Origin: Streptomyces sp. SAI-135
GTDB lineage: Bacteria > Actinomycetota > Actinomycetes > Streptomycetales > Streptomycetaceae
Assembly (NCBI RefSeq): GCF_029893805.1
Contig: NZ_JARXYP010000002.1
Span: 2,976,001 to 3,040,000 of the forward strand
Direction: 5' to 3'
DNA: 64,000 nucleotides
Below, piece by piece: positions 25,119 to 33,764 of the stretch (its first letter is position 1; every line of letters starts with the position of its first letter). The translations under genes and the position numbers were made by a program. Under the pieces are notes generated by a model. That model was not told where the DNA came from. It ran no database searches and saw only the letters and a program-made list of their open reading frames with translations.

Positions 25119-25478
25119 GGCTGTTCCTCTCCGGGGCGACTCCTGTCCCCCTGCAGACCGTCCCCGCCCCCGAAAGTCATCGCCGGACCCCGGCGGCACC
25201 GTCCCGCCCGCTCCGACGACGACATTCGACGCGCGACGGGACCGGCGCACACCTGCCCCCGGCAAGACAGCGAGCAGAAACGCCCAGCGGGCTTCCCGGT
25301 CCCTGAAAAACCAGCCCCGCCCCAACCGTCACCGCCGAACCCGGCGGCACGCCCGCCCGCCCCGACGACGACATCCGACGCATGACGGAACCGGCGCGCG
25401 CATCCCCTCCCGGCGAGGCAGCCGGCAGACGTGCACGCCGGGTTTCCCGCCCCCCGAAGACCGGGCCCGCCCCGACCG
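25119..25478. repeat. ~150-bp tandem repeats downstream of the MFS gene
   Basis: Two degenerate units, 25176-25327 (152 bp) and 25328-25477 (150 bp), share GTCAYCGCCG, CCGACGACGACAT, GCGGGTTTCCCG-type and CCCGCCCC blocks in the same order. A third begins at 25478, overlapping the 3' end of the MFS gene. No ORF with coding character runs through it; the leftmost bases are the leader of the RibD-like gene. Confidence 0.65.
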
Positions 25479-26720
25479 TCACCGCCGGCCCCCCGCGGCA
25501 CCGTCCCGCCGCCCCCGTGGTCTCGCCCGGTCCGCGGCGACCGCCATCACGGCGACGGCGGTGAGGACCATGGCCGCGCCGGTGTAGAGCGGGGCCGTGT
25601 AGCCGAGGCCTGCCGTGATGGTGAGGCCTCCGGCCCAGGCGCCCAGGGCGTTGCCGAGGTTGGACGCGGACACGTTGGCGCCGGCGGCCAGTGCCGCGCC
25701 CTGCGCGTAGTCGGTGACGCGGGTGATCAGGCCGGGAACTCCCGCGAAACCGAACACGCCCATCAGGAACACCAGCACCACCGACGCGCTCGCGCTGCCG
25801 GCGAGCAGCCCGAACACGGCCAGGGTGACGGTGAGTCCGGCCAGCGCGAGGACCAGCGCACGGTCCCGGTCGTGGTCGGCGGCCCGCCCGCCGACCAGGT
25901 TGCCGACGACCAGGCCGACGCCGTACACCATGAGCAGCCAGGACACGTCCGCCGAGGAGAAGCCGCCGACCTCCGTGAACGTGTAGGCGAGGTAGCTGAA
26001 CGCCCCGAACATGCCGCCGTAGCCGAGCGCGGTGGCCGTCAGGGTCAGCCAGACCTGCCAGGACCGGAACGCGCCGAGCTGGGCGCGCAGGCCGGTGGGG
26101 ACCGTCGGCCGGGTCCCTCCGGCGCGGCTCGGCACGCACGCGACGATTCCCGCGAGTGCGAGCAGTCCGACCCCCGTGACCGCCCAGAACGCGGCCCGCC
26201 AGCCCCAGCGCTCCCCCACGAGCGCGCCGAACGGCACACCGAGCACGTTCGCGACCGTCAGCCCGGCGAACATGACGGCCACCGCGCGGGACGTGCGTTC
26301 CGGTGCGACGAGGCCGCGCGCGACCAGGGAGCCGATGCCGAAGAACGAACCGTGGCACAGGGCCGCGACGATCCGCCCGAGCAGCATCACGGAATAGGTC
26401 GGCGCGATCGCGCACATCAGGTTGCCGAGGACGAACAGGACCACCAGGCCGACCAGTACGTGCTTGCGGGGCAGCCGTGCGGTCGCCGCGGTCAGGACGA
26501 TCGCGCCGACCGCGACGCTCAGCGCGTACCCGGAGATCAGCCGGCCCGCGGCCGCCTCGGACACCGCGAAACCCGCCGCCACCTGCGGCAGCAGCCCCGC
26601 GATCAGGAACTCGGTCAGCCCGATGCCGAACCCCCCGACGGCCAGCGCGACGAGCCCGCCGGGCATCCGCCGCCGTTCGGTGTCCGGGTCGGCCACGACC
26701 GCCTCCGAGTCCGCGTTCAT
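25479..26720 (-). CDS. MFS transporter, DHA1 (AraJ-like) family
   Basis: A 413-aa, 12-helix exporter with ALAVGGFGIGLTEFLIAGLLP in helix 1, the loop motif ATARLPRKHVLVG, and GRIVAALCHGSFFGIGSLVA in helix 4 with the GVPFGALVGERWGWRAAFW antiporter motif. The pattern is that of arabinose-efflux/drug-efflux permeases; substrate unknown. ATG 26720 is chosen because hydrophobic helix 1 follows after a 20-residue tail. The C-terminal GRRDGAAGGRR is encoded by the edge of a repeat array. It is divergent from the YciI-like gene with a palindrome between. Confidence 0.9.
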   Translation of the reverse strand: MNADSEAVVADPDTERRRMPGGLVALAVGGFGIGLTEFLIAGLLPQVAAGFAVSEAAAGRLISGYALSVAVGAIVLTAATARLPRKHVLVGLVVLFVLGNLMCAIAPTYSVMLLGRIVAALCHGSFFGIGSLVARGLVAPERTSRAVAVMFAGLTVANVLGVPFGALVGERWGWRAAFWAVTGVGLLALAGIVACVPSRAGGTRPTVPTGLRAQLGAFRSWQVWLTLTATALGYGGMFGAFSYLAYTFTEVGGFSSADVSWLLMVYGVGLVVGNLVGGRAADHDRDRALVLALAGLTVTLAVFGLLAGSASASVVLVFLMGVFGFAGVPGLITRVTDYAQGAALAAGANVSASNLGNALGAWAGGLTITAGLGYTAPLYTGAAMVLTAVAVMAVAADRARPRGRRDGAAGGRR

Positions 26721-26784
26721 GGACCGACCCTCGCGTCCCCGCCGCGGACAGGTCCATGGACAAAGAACCGGCGAGGCTTGGACG

Positions 26785-26800
26785 AACGGCAAATGCCGTT
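26785..26800. promoter_or_regulatory. Perfect palindrome AACGGCA-AA-TGCCGTT
   Basis: 7-bp arms with a 2-bp spacer lie in the 115-bp region between the divergent exporter and YciI-like genes. It is a strong operator candidate for controlling both. Confidence 0.5.
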
Positions 26801-26835
26801 GAGACGGGGCCCGCGGTGGACAAGGCTCTGGGGCC

Positions 26836-27384
26836 ATGGAGTTCTTCTGCTACCACCGTGACCGGCCCGGCTCCCTGCCTCTGCGGGAAGCGCTGACCGA
26901 GGCGCACTGGTCCTACATGGACGGCTACGAGGCCGAACTGATCGCCCGTGGGCCGACGTTCGCCGCCGACGGCGAGACGCCGACCGGGAGCGTGCACATC
27001 GTCGATCTGCCCGACCCCGCCGCGGCCCGCGCGTTCGCCTTCGACGAGCCGGGCTACCAGGCGGGCGCGTACCGGGACGTGCTGCTGCGCCGTTGGCGCA
27101 ACCTGCTGGGCCGCACCATGTGGGACTTCCCCGGCGGCCGCACCGGCGGCGACCGGTACCTGGTGCTCGGTCTCGGCGCGGGAGAGGCCGTCGACCTCGC
27201 GGTACCGCCCGGGACGGACGACCTGATCGCCTACGGCCCCCTCCTGTCCGACGACGCCGACGCCTGGCTCGGCACGGCGGCCCTGGTCCGCGCCCCTGAC
27301 CCGGAGCGGGCACGGGCCGTGCTGACCGCGGACCGGTACGCCGCGGTGGAGGTCCACGAGTGGGAGTTCGGCGGACGACGCTGA
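26836..27384 (+). CDS. YciI-related domain protein (tandem)
   Basis: A 182-aa protein starting MEFFCYHRDRPGSLPLREAL. The first ~95 residues are a YciI fold (GPTFAADGETPTGSVHIVDLPDPAAARAF around 39-67, with the paired H-D). The second half, from about RYLVLGLG, looks like a degenerate second copy ending RYAAVEVHEWEFG. The ATG at 26836 is close behind the palindromic region with no obvious ribosome site. It is possibly a small isomerase or hydrolase; function unknown. Confidence 0.82.
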   Translation: MEFFCYHRDRPGSLPLREALTEAHWSYMDGYEAELIARGPTFAADGETPTGSVHIVDLPDPAAARAFAFDEPGYQAGAYRDVLLRRWRNLLGRTMWDFPGGRTGGDRYLVLGLGAGEAVDLAVPPGTDDLIAYGPLLSDDADAWLGTAALVRAPDPERARAVLTADRYAAVEVHEWEFGGRR

Positions 27385-27445
27385 CAATGTCGTTATCGGG
27401 GCAACCGCACAGGGACCGGCCGTCCGAGCAAGGAGCCGCCACGAC

Positions 27446-28411
27446 ATGGGTACCGCCGTCCACGTCCCGCAGACCCGGGACATGATCGGGGACGAGCTCT
27501 CCGGAGACGAGGCGTTCACCGCCCTGCGCCACTACGGCGGTCTGCGGCTGCTGACCGACTCCTTCGCGCGGTTCCGGTACGCCGACGGCTTCACCAATGC
27601 CCGGGCCCTGGCCTTCCAGGTGGTGCTCGGACTGGTCCCGTGCACGGTGGCGCTGGTCGGTCTGGCCACGTCCGTGCACACGGAGGGCGTGGGCCGGATC
27701 ATCGAGCTCACGCTCGGCCGGATCGTGCCGGGCGCGAGCGCCGACATCGTGGAGGACGCCTTCGAGGGGACGCGGCGCACCGCGCACGGCAGTGTCTGGA
27801 GCACGCTCGCCCTGTGGCTGGGACTGGGCTTCGCCCTGCTGAACCTCGCCTCGGCGATGGGGCAGATCGAACGCGGTGCGAACAGGATCTACGGCATCGA
27901 GCGCGACCGTCCCTTCCCGCGCAAGTACGCGCGCGGGATCGTGCTCGCGCTCGCCGCCGGTCTGCCCCTGGTGCTGGGCTTCGTCGTCCTGGTGGCCGGC
28001 GAGGCGGTGGGCGACGCGGTGGCCGAGTCCGTGGGCCGGGAGGGCGGCGGACCGCGCTGGTGGGGTGTGCTGGACCTGCCGGTGGGGCTCGCGCTGGCCT
28101 GGGTGGCCTCCGCGGTGATCTTCCGCTGGTCGCCGCGCCGGGTGCAGCCCGGTTACACCTGGCTGGCGTTCGGCTCGGCCGTGCATCTGCTGCTGTGGGT
28201 GTCGGCCACCTGGCTGCTCGCGCTGTACGTCGAGGAGAGCGGTGCCTTCGGAGCCGTCTACGGGCCGCTCACGGCCTTCATCGCCCTGCTGCTGTGGGCC
28301 AACCTCACCGCTGTCGCGCTGTTCCTCGGCATCGCGTTCGCCGCCCAGCTCGAAGCGGCCCGCGCGGGCATCGAGTCAGCCGTGCACCCGGACCCCGGCC
28401 CGGGCGCCTGA
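27446..28411 (+). CDS. YihY/virulence factor BrkB family membrane protein
   Basis: A 321-aa protein with six hydrophobic helices. Family signatures are the FTNARALAFQVVLGLVPC segment, the AMGQIERGANRIYGIE loop and the last-helix FIALLLWANLTAVALFLGIAFAAQLEA. An amphipathic N terminus precedes the first helix. ATG 27446, with AGGAG 12 nt upstream. The family is a conserved inner-membrane group without an agreed function. Confidence 0.88.
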   Translation: MGTAVHVPQTRDMIGDELSGDEAFTALRHYGGLRLLTDSFARFRYADGFTNARALAFQVVLGLVPCTVALVGLATSVHTEGVGRIIELTLGRIVPGASADIVEDAFEGTRRTAHGSVWSTLALWLGLGFALLNLASAMGQIERGANRIYGIERDRPFPRKYARGIVLALAAGLPLVLGFVVLVAGEAVGDAVAESVGREGGGPRWWGVLDLPVGLALAWVASAVIFRWSPRRVQPGYTWLAFGSAVHLLLWVSATWLLALYVEESGAFGAVYGPLTAFIALLLWANLTAVALFLGIAFAAQLEAARAGIESAVHPDPGPGA

Positions 28412-28439
28412 TCCCACCCGACCCGCCTCCCCGTCCCCC

Positions 28440-28511
28440 TGCACCGCCTCGGTGAGTCACCCTTGCACCACCACGGTGAGTCACCCCTGCGCCGCCGCGG
28501 TGACCGTCGCC
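28440..28511 (-). repeat. 24-bp tandem repeat x3 spanning a gene's stop codon
   Basis: Units start at 28440, 28464 and 28488 (TGCACC/TGCACC/TGCGCC ... CGGTGA). Read on the minus strand they give VTAAAQG-stop (the real gene end), then VTVVVQG-stop and VTEAVQG, so the last eight codons including the stop have been triplicated in frame. Confidence 0.75.
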
Positions 28512-28906
28512 GGATCCACCCCGGTCAGCTCGACGATCCGGTGCGGTGGCACGCCCGCGGCCAGGGCGCGTCCGATCAGGCCGTCGCGGGCGTCCGCGCA
28601 GTCGCGGTAGGCGAGGAGTTCCTCCTCGACCCCGGCGAGCGACTGCGGGGCCAGCTGGTGGCGGACCCGGTTCAGCTCCTCGTCGCTCAGCGGCACGGGC
28701 AGCCTTTCGGCCCCCTCGGGAACGGCGGCGGTCTCCTCCGGCGGCAGCAGGCGCAGGTGCAGGGAGGTCGCCGTGGTGCCCTGGGCGTCCAGCCATGCGC
28801 GGACCGCGGGGGTCTCCATGCACGCGAGCTCGCCGACGGCGGCGGGGGGCACCCCGAGCCGCGCGGACGCGTCGTCGAGCAGGAACAGGTAGGCGTCGTC
28901 GGTCAT
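28481..28906 (-). CDS. Hypothetical helical protein
   Basis: A 141-aa acidic, alpha-helical, cytoplasmic protein beginning MTDDAYLFLLDDASARLGVPP. Both ends have short helix-turn-helix-like stretches (PAAVGELACMETPAVRAWL and GVPPHRIVELTGVDPATV), but no known DNA-binding family is obvious. ATG 28906 follows AAGGAG. It is not a family I recognise. Its 3' end lies in a 24-bp tandem repeat. Confidence 0.75.
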   Translation of the reverse strand: MTDDAYLFLLDDASARLGVPPAAVGELACMETPAVRAWLDAQGTTATSLHLRLLPPEETAAVPEGAERLPVPLSDEELNRVRHQLAPQSLAGVEEELLAYRDCADARDGLIGRALAAGVPPHRIVELTGVDPATVTAAAQG

Positions 28907-29111
28907 CCTCGGCTCCTTCTCACCAGGGGCTGATCGACCTCCCATTACCCCGCCTCGCCCGGCTAATGTCGGGTCCGGAGAGTGACCCGGGAGGAGCGAG
29001 GACATGGTCGGTCGTCCGAGCGCGCGTTGACGTCCTGGGCCGTGCGCGGCCCGTCATCGCGTGCCGCCCCTCGACGGTGTGGCACAGCCGGGCTCCGATC
29101 CGAGGATCACC

Positions 29112-30455
29112 GTGCCGTTCTTCTCCTCCCGCAAGACCGAGCCACCCGATACTCCCCACACACCTGACACATCTGATTCCAGCCGGTCCGTTCCGTCGCG
29201 TCTGTGGCGGGACGCCGACTTCCGCAGTCTCTGGGTGGGCCAGACGGCCTCCCAACTCGGCGAGCACACAAGCCTGTTGGTGCTGCCCCTGTTCGCCGTC
29301 CTGTCCCTCGGTGCCGGGGCCGGCGAGTTGGGCGTCCTGCGCGCGGTGGGACAGGCACCGATCCTGCTGCTCTCGCTCCTCGTCGGCGCCTGCGTGGACG
29401 GACGGCGGACCCGCACGGTGATGGTCGTGTCGGACGCCGGCCGCGCCCTGGTCCTGGGCGCCGCCGCCCTGGCCGGTCTCCTCGGCGGCCTCGGCCTGCC
29501 CGCGCTGTTGGTGGCCGTCTTCGCCGTCGGCGTCCTGTCCGTGTTCTTCGACGTCGCCTACCAGTCGTCGCTGGTACGGCTGGTGAGGCGCGATCAGCTG
29601 GTGCGGGGCAACAGCGCGCTGGAGGGCAGCCGGTCCGCGGCGCAGATCGGCGGGCCCGCCCTCGGCGGCGCGCTGGTGTCATGGCTGTCGGCGCCGGTCG
29701 CCGTCACGGCCGGTGCCCTCTTCTTCGCACTGTCGTTCCTGTCGATCCGCCGGATCCGTCGCCACGAGCCGGTCCCGGAGCGCGCGGAGCGTCCCGTGCA
29801 CGTGGGGCGGCGGATCCGCGAGGGCCTCGGGTTCGTCGTGCGCGACACCTCGCTGCGGACCGTGTGCCTGGCCTCGGCGGCGTTCCAGTTCTCCTTCGCC
29901 GCGCTGATGACGGTCTATCTGCTCTTCCTGCCGCGGGAACTGCACCTGTCGGGCACCGTGGTCGGGCTGTCGCTGGCGGCGACGGGCCCGGGTGCGCTCC
30001 TGGGCGCGCTGCTCGCCGCCCGCCTGCCGGGCCGGTTCGGTCACGGGGTGGTGCTGGTGTCGGCCGCGGCGGTCGGCGACGGCGCGTTCCTGTGGGTGCC
30101 CGCCCTGCACGGCTCCTCCGCGGCGACGGTGGCCGTGCTCCTCGCGGTCGGCTTCGTGTTCGGGGCGGGCGGCCAGTTGGTGAACGTCACCGTCATGGCC
30201 GTCCGGCAGGCGGTCACCCCGGACGGGATGCAGGGCCGCGCGGCCGCCACGATCACCTTCGTCGGCATGGGCCTGACCCCGCTCGGCTCCCTGCTCGGCG
30301 GACACCTCGCACAGGTGTGGGGGTTGCGCACGAGTCTCCTGGTGGCGGCCGCCGGCATGCTGCTGTCGCCGGTGGTGATGGCCATGTCGCCGCTCGTCCG
30401 GCTGGGGCGGACGCTGCCCGCGCATGCGGAACGCACCGGCCCACCGTCGTCGTGA
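29112..30455 (+). CDS. MFS transporter (DHA3/EntS-like)
   Basis: A 447-aa, 12-helix transporter opening SRLWRDADFRSLWVGQTASQLGEHTSLLVLP, which is the pattern of the DHA3 group (MefA, EntS). Motifs seen are GACVDGRRTRTVMVVSD and FDVAYQSSLVRLVRRDQLVRGNSALEGSRSAAQIGGPALGG. It is probably an exporter of macrolide- or siderophore-like compounds; the substrate is not determined. GTG 29112, with GAGGA upstream, is preferred to an earlier ATG at 29061. Confidence 0.88.
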   Translation: MPFFSSRKTEPPDTPHTPDTSDSSRSVPSRLWRDADFRSLWVGQTASQLGEHTSLLVLPLFAVLSLGAGAGELGVLRAVGQAPILLLSLLVGACVDGRRTRTVMVVSDAGRALVLGAAALAGLLGGLGLPALLVAVFAVGVLSVFFDVAYQSSLVRLVRRDQLVRGNSALEGSRSAAQIGGPALGGALVSWLSAPVAVTAGALFFALSFLSIRRIRRHEPVPERAERPVHVGRRIREGLGFVVRDTSLRTVCLASAAFQFSFAALMTVYLLFLPRELHLSGTVVGLSLAATGPGALLGALLAARLPGRFGHGVVLVSAAAVGDGAFLWVPALHGSSAATVAVLLAVGFVFGAGGQLVNVTVMAVRQAVTPDGMQGRAAATITFVGMGLTPLGSLLGGHLAQVWGLRTSLLVAAAGMLLSPVVMAMSPLVRLGRTLPAHAERTGPPSS

Positions 30456-30520
30456 ACCCGGGGAGCCGCCCGTTCGCATGAACCTCCCGAAGCCACTCGC
30501 CACCCAAAATCGAACAGGCG

Positions 30521-30526
30521 TAGCAT
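30521..30526 (+). promoter_or_regulatory. -10 box TAGCAT of a leaderless gene
   Basis: TAGCAT ends 6 nt before the GTG at 30533 and no Shine-Dalgarno site is present, the geometry of leaderless actinobacterial mRNAs. Confidence 0.5.
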
Positions 30527-30532
30527 TGCGTC

Positions 30533-30871
30533 GTGGCTAAGACCTATGACTTTCCGAGTGACCTCCTCGCCGGTCAGGAGGAGCTGCATCAGGTCCGGGC
30601 CGAGCTCTCGGCCCTGCTCAAGCGGCTCCCCTGGTCGGTCGCACCTCTGGACGGCTTCAGCGACGACAGCGGCTGGCGGAAGGTGGAGCGCCCCGCCTCC
30701 CCCGGCTGGAGCCCCGACGAACAGGCCGAGGTGGAGAAGCTCCGGCAGCGCGAGCACGAACTCGCGGTCTTCGTCACCACCCACCGCTTCTGGACGGAAG
30801 TGGAGGCGGCCGACCGCGTGGACGCCCGGAGCGAGCTGAAGCACGCGTCCCGCAAGCAGGAAGCGGGCTGA
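30533..30871 (+). CDS. Conserved hypothetical protein
   Basis: A 112-aa soluble helical protein (MAKTYDFPSDLLAGQEELHQV ...) with Trp-rich middle segments LPWSVAPLDGF and ERPASPGWSPDEQAEVEKL. I recognise this as a small protein conserved in streptomycetes but know of no function. The GTG start at 30533 appears leaderless. A strong terminator follows at 30880-30907. Confidence 0.8.
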   Translation: MAKTYDFPSDLLAGQEELHQVRAELSALLKRLPWSVAPLDGFSDDSGWRKVERPASPGWSPDEQAEVEKLRQREHELAVFVTTHRFWTEVEAADRVDARSELKHASRKQEAG

Positions 30872-30879
30872 ACGACGAA

Positions 30880-30907
30880 GGACCCCGGCCGAGTTGGGCC
30901 GGGGTCC
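30880..30907 (+). terminator. Rho-independent-type hairpin
   Basis: An 11-bp perfect stem GGACCCCGGCC / GGCCGGGGTCC with a 6-nt loop lies 9 nt past the stop. It also separates this gene from the convergent tRNA-Val. Confidence 0.8.
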
Positions 30908-30916
30908 TGTTCGATG

Positions 30917-30988
<72 letters not shown>

Positions 30989-31198
30989 GGGACGAGTCGA
31001 CAGCCTACCTTGCCCGGGGCCAGGTCCTGCAAACCCTTACTCGGGGGCCCGGCGAGGTCGGGGTCGGTACGGGGGAAAACCCCACCCCGGATCCGGGAGC
31101 GGCCCGGATCCCCCGCCGGCGCCCCGGTCCCTAGGGTCGAAACAGGGTCGCGGAGTGCCCGCGACCGCCCGTCAGGGCTCCAGCAGGGGGAGATCATC

Positions 31199-31969
31199 AT
31201 GGTCCGTTCCGTTCCCGCACGTGCCGCCGCCGCGGCCGGGGTCGTCGCGCTCGTCGTCGTGGGCGCCACCGCCTGCGGCGCCTCCGCCGGGGACGACAAG
31301 ACCCCCGACCACAAGTCGTTCGCGCTCCAGGGCCGCACCCTCACCGTCGACTCCGACGACTCGGCGCTGGAGATCGTCGCCGCCGATGCGAACAAGGCGG
31401 GCACGGTCGAGGTCACCCGCTGGTTCCAGGGGACCGTCGCCGTCGGCAAGGACCCCGAGGTGACCTGGTCGATGAAGGGCGACCGGCTGGTGCTGCGGAT
31501 GAAGTGCAGCGGCGTCGTGGCCGACTGCGCGGCCAAGCACCGTATCGAGGTGCCGCGGGACATCAGCGTGAAGGTCGAGGACGGCGACGGCAGCGTGCGG
31601 GCCCGTGGCTTCACCCGGCCGCTGAGCATCCGCACCGGCGACGGATCCGTGCGGGTCACCGACTCCAGCGGGCCGCTGGAGCTGCACACCGGCGACGGCT
31701 CGATGCGCGCCCAGGTCACCTCCCGCCGGGTCACCGCCCGCACCGGGGACGGCTCGGTCCACCTCGAACTCGGCGCCGTACCGGACCGGGTGGAGACCCG
31801 TAGCGGCGACGGCTCCGTGACCGTGGAGCTGCCGAAGGCCACCTACCGCGTGGACACGAAGTCCGGCGACGGCGGGGTCGACGTGTCGGTGCCCCGGTCC
31901 GGCTCCAGCACCCACGTCGTGTCCGCTCAGAGCGGAGACGGGAAGATCACGGTGCGAACCGCGAACTGA
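31199..31969 (+). CDS. DUF4097-family lipoprotein with GDGS beta-repeats
   Basis: A 256-aa protein. The N-terminal signal ends VVGATAC, giving a lipobox Cys near residue 25. The rest has at least six TGDGSV/SGDGS-type repeats spaced ~18-25 residues, predicting a right-handed beta-solenoid as in DUF4097/DUF2807 adhesin-like domains. ATG 31199 follows GGGGAGA. It is probably an envelope-bound scaffold; the binding partner is unknown. Similar proteins often accompany ECF/anti-sigma genes, which are absent here. Confidence 0.87.
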   Translation: MVRSVPARAAAAAGVVALVVVGATACGASAGDDKTPDHKSFALQGRTLTVDSDDSALEIVAADANKAGTVEVTRWFQGTVAVGKDPEVTWSMKGDRLVLRMKCSGVVADCAAKHRIEVPRDISVKVEDGDGSVRARGFTRPLSIRTGDGSVRVTDSSGPLELHTGDGSMRAQVTSRRVTARTGDGSVHLELGAVPDRVETRSGDGSVTVELPKATYRVDTKSGDGGVDVSVPRSGSSTHVVSAQSGDGKITVRTAN

Positions 31970-32049
31970 CCGGCCCGTGTGTTCGTCCCTTACCGGTGGG
32001 AGAATGACACCGGGCACCGCCAGGACGGACCACAGCACGGGAGAGGGAT

Positions 32050-33426
32050 GTGACGGCGACACCACCGCAGCCGTACTCGTCGTCGTCGGTGCCGCGCGCA
32101 CACCGCCAGGCACTCCGGGACACCCTCACCCTCGCCGGCCTGCCCCTGCTCGCCGCCCTCGCGCTGCCGGCCGCGTTCGCCGGCGGCGGCACCCGGCGCT
32201 GGTTCGGCGGGCGTGCCGAGAGCCAGCGGGCCGAGGCGCAGGCCGCGAAGGACGCCGCGGCGGCCGCGTTCTACGAACTCGACACCGCCCAGCGGGATCT
32301 GCGGATCTCGATAGAGACGATCACGGCCGTCGACGACTCCCCCGCCGCCCGGCGCGCGGTCTCCGACTTCCAGGCGATCAGCGGGCGCATCGACGAAGCC
32401 AGCCGCCACTACATCGAGGCCGTCGACGCCCATGACCTGGACCGGGACGACCTGGAGGCCTCGGTCGCCGCGCACGCGCGCACCGCGCTCACCCGGGCCA
32501 AGGACGAGCTCGGCAACGTCAAGAAGGAGCTGGATCGTTTCGGCGACAGCCTCGGCCCGCTGCTCGGCAAGGCCGAGACCCAGCTCGCCCGGCTCGCTCC
32601 GGCCGTGGAGCGGGCCCGGCAGGGGCTGCTGGCCGCGTCCAACGCCCTGGACACCGTACGGGAGTCGGGGCTGCGGGCGGACGACCTCGCCGCCCGGCTC
32701 GCCACCCTCGGACCCGAGCTGACCAAGCTCAACCAGGGTGCCGGACAGCACGGCGTGCCGCAGACCCTGGAGCGGGCCGAACGCGTCGCCAAGGAGGCCG
32801 AGTCGATCCGGGTCGAGGCCGAGCGGCTGCCGGAGCGGGCCGCCGAGATCGACCACCGGCTGGTCTCCCTGCGCACCCGCGCGGAGGCCCTCACCACCCG
32901 CGCGAGCCAGGTCGACCCGGTCCTGAGCGAACTGCGCCGCCGGTTCACCGCGGCCTGCTGGCAGGACCTCCAGCACGTCCCGGACCAGGCCGTGGAGAAC
33001 GTCCGGCAGGCCGAGCGCAAGCTCCGCGAGGCCCGCGCCGCGCGCGACGAACAGCGCTGGCCGGACGCGACCTCCCTGCTCTCCACGGTCCGTGCCCTGC
33101 TCAACACCACCGACGAGTCCGTCTCCGCCGCCGGTGACCGGCTGCGCCGGCTGAACGCCGTGCAGAAGGACCCCCAGCAGGAGATCGACCGCACCCGCTT
33201 CGCCATCCGCGACGCCCAGCGCCTCGCCATGACCGGCCGCACCACCCCCGACCCACGGCACGCGCGTCCCCTGGACGACTCGGTGGCCCGCCTGGACCGG
33301 GCGATCGCCGGGCTTGAGGGCCGCCACCCCGACTACTGGCACTTCCTCACCGAGACGGAAGCGGTACGGCAGTCGGTGGCCCGGGTGGTCGCGCAGATCC
33401 GCGAGGAGCGCGGCAGCGCGCACTGA
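32050..33426 (+). CDS. Membrane-associated coiled-coil protein
   Basis: A 458-aa protein. A single hydrophobic segment (about 27-46, TLAGLPLLAALALPAAFAGG) is followed by ~400 residues of nearly uninterrupted heptad-type coiled coil rich in Ala, Glu, Arg and Leu. Streptomycetes have a conserved protein of this design; the function is unknown to me and a structural or cell-envelope scaffold role is likely. The GTG at 32050 has GGGAGAGG upstream. It starts 80 bp after the DUF4097 gene on the same strand. Confidence 0.8.
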   Translation: MTATPPQPYSSSSVPRAHRQALRDTLTLAGLPLLAALALPAAFAGGGTRRWFGGRAESQRAEAQAAKDAAAAAFYELDTAQRDLRISIETITAVDDSPAARRAVSDFQAISGRIDEASRHYIEAVDAHDLDRDDLEASVAAHARTALTRAKDELGNVKKELDRFGDSLGPLLGKAETQLARLAPAVERARQGLLAASNALDTVRESGLRADDLAARLATLGPELTKLNQGAGQHGVPQTLERAERVAKEAESIRVEAERLPERAAEIDHRLVSLRTRAEALTTRASQVDPVLSELRRRFTAACWQDLQHVPDQAVENVRQAERKLREARAARDEQRWPDATSLLSTVRALLNTTDESVSAAGDRLRRLNAVQKDPQQEIDRTRFAIRDAQRLAMTGRTTPDPRHARPLDDSVARLDRAIAGLEGRHPDYWHFLTETEAVRQSVARVVAQIREERGSAH

Positions 33427-33562
33427 GCGCGGCTCGTCCTGACGCCGTCGGCGAGAGATTGAATCCTGCACGAACTAGACAAATCACCCTTTTTTGCATA
33501 GATCTCCCCAATGCGGTGACATGTACTGAGACCCGCATATCTCTCGCAAAGGAGATGGTGGT

Positions 33563-33751
33563 ATGTCTTCCACCGAGTTCCAGCTCGAGGACCTCACCGA
33601 GGTTCCCGGCACCGACGTCGAAGCGGCTCTCGACCCCGTCGAGGCCGACGGCTACTACCGCGACAGCCGCCAGTGCGCGGCGCTTGCTCTGACGTCCTCG
33701 TCGAGCAACCTCCTGCTGTCGCCTCCGACGCCACGGCCGAAGAAGGGCTGA
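33563..33751 (+). CDS. Small peptide, candidate RiPP-type precursor
   Basis: A 62-residue peptide. Residues 1-30 are acidic and leader-like (EFQLEDLTEVPGTDVEAALD). The C-terminal half holds a single Cys (C38), then ALALTSSSSNLLLSPP and a basic Pro/Lys tail (PTPRPKKG). AAAGGAG lies 8 nt before the ATG, the strongest ribosome site in this part, and the upstream 100 bp are unusually AT-rich. It is followed 13 bp later by four overlapping genes. A tight precursor-plus-enzymes layout suggests a modified peptide, but no lanthipeptide, YcaO or radical-SAM enzyme is present. This is inference only. Confidence 0.75.
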   Translation: MSSTEFQLEDLTEVPGTDVEAALDPVEADGYYRDSRQCAALALTSSSSNLLLSPPTPRPKKG

Positions 33752-33764
33752 CGGGAGGATCCGA

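Noticed and set aside
33459..33522. A defined -35/-10 promoter for the small peptide
   Set aside because: TTGAAT and TTGCAT are present, but neither has a good -10 at 16-18 bp. I only note the AT-rich region.
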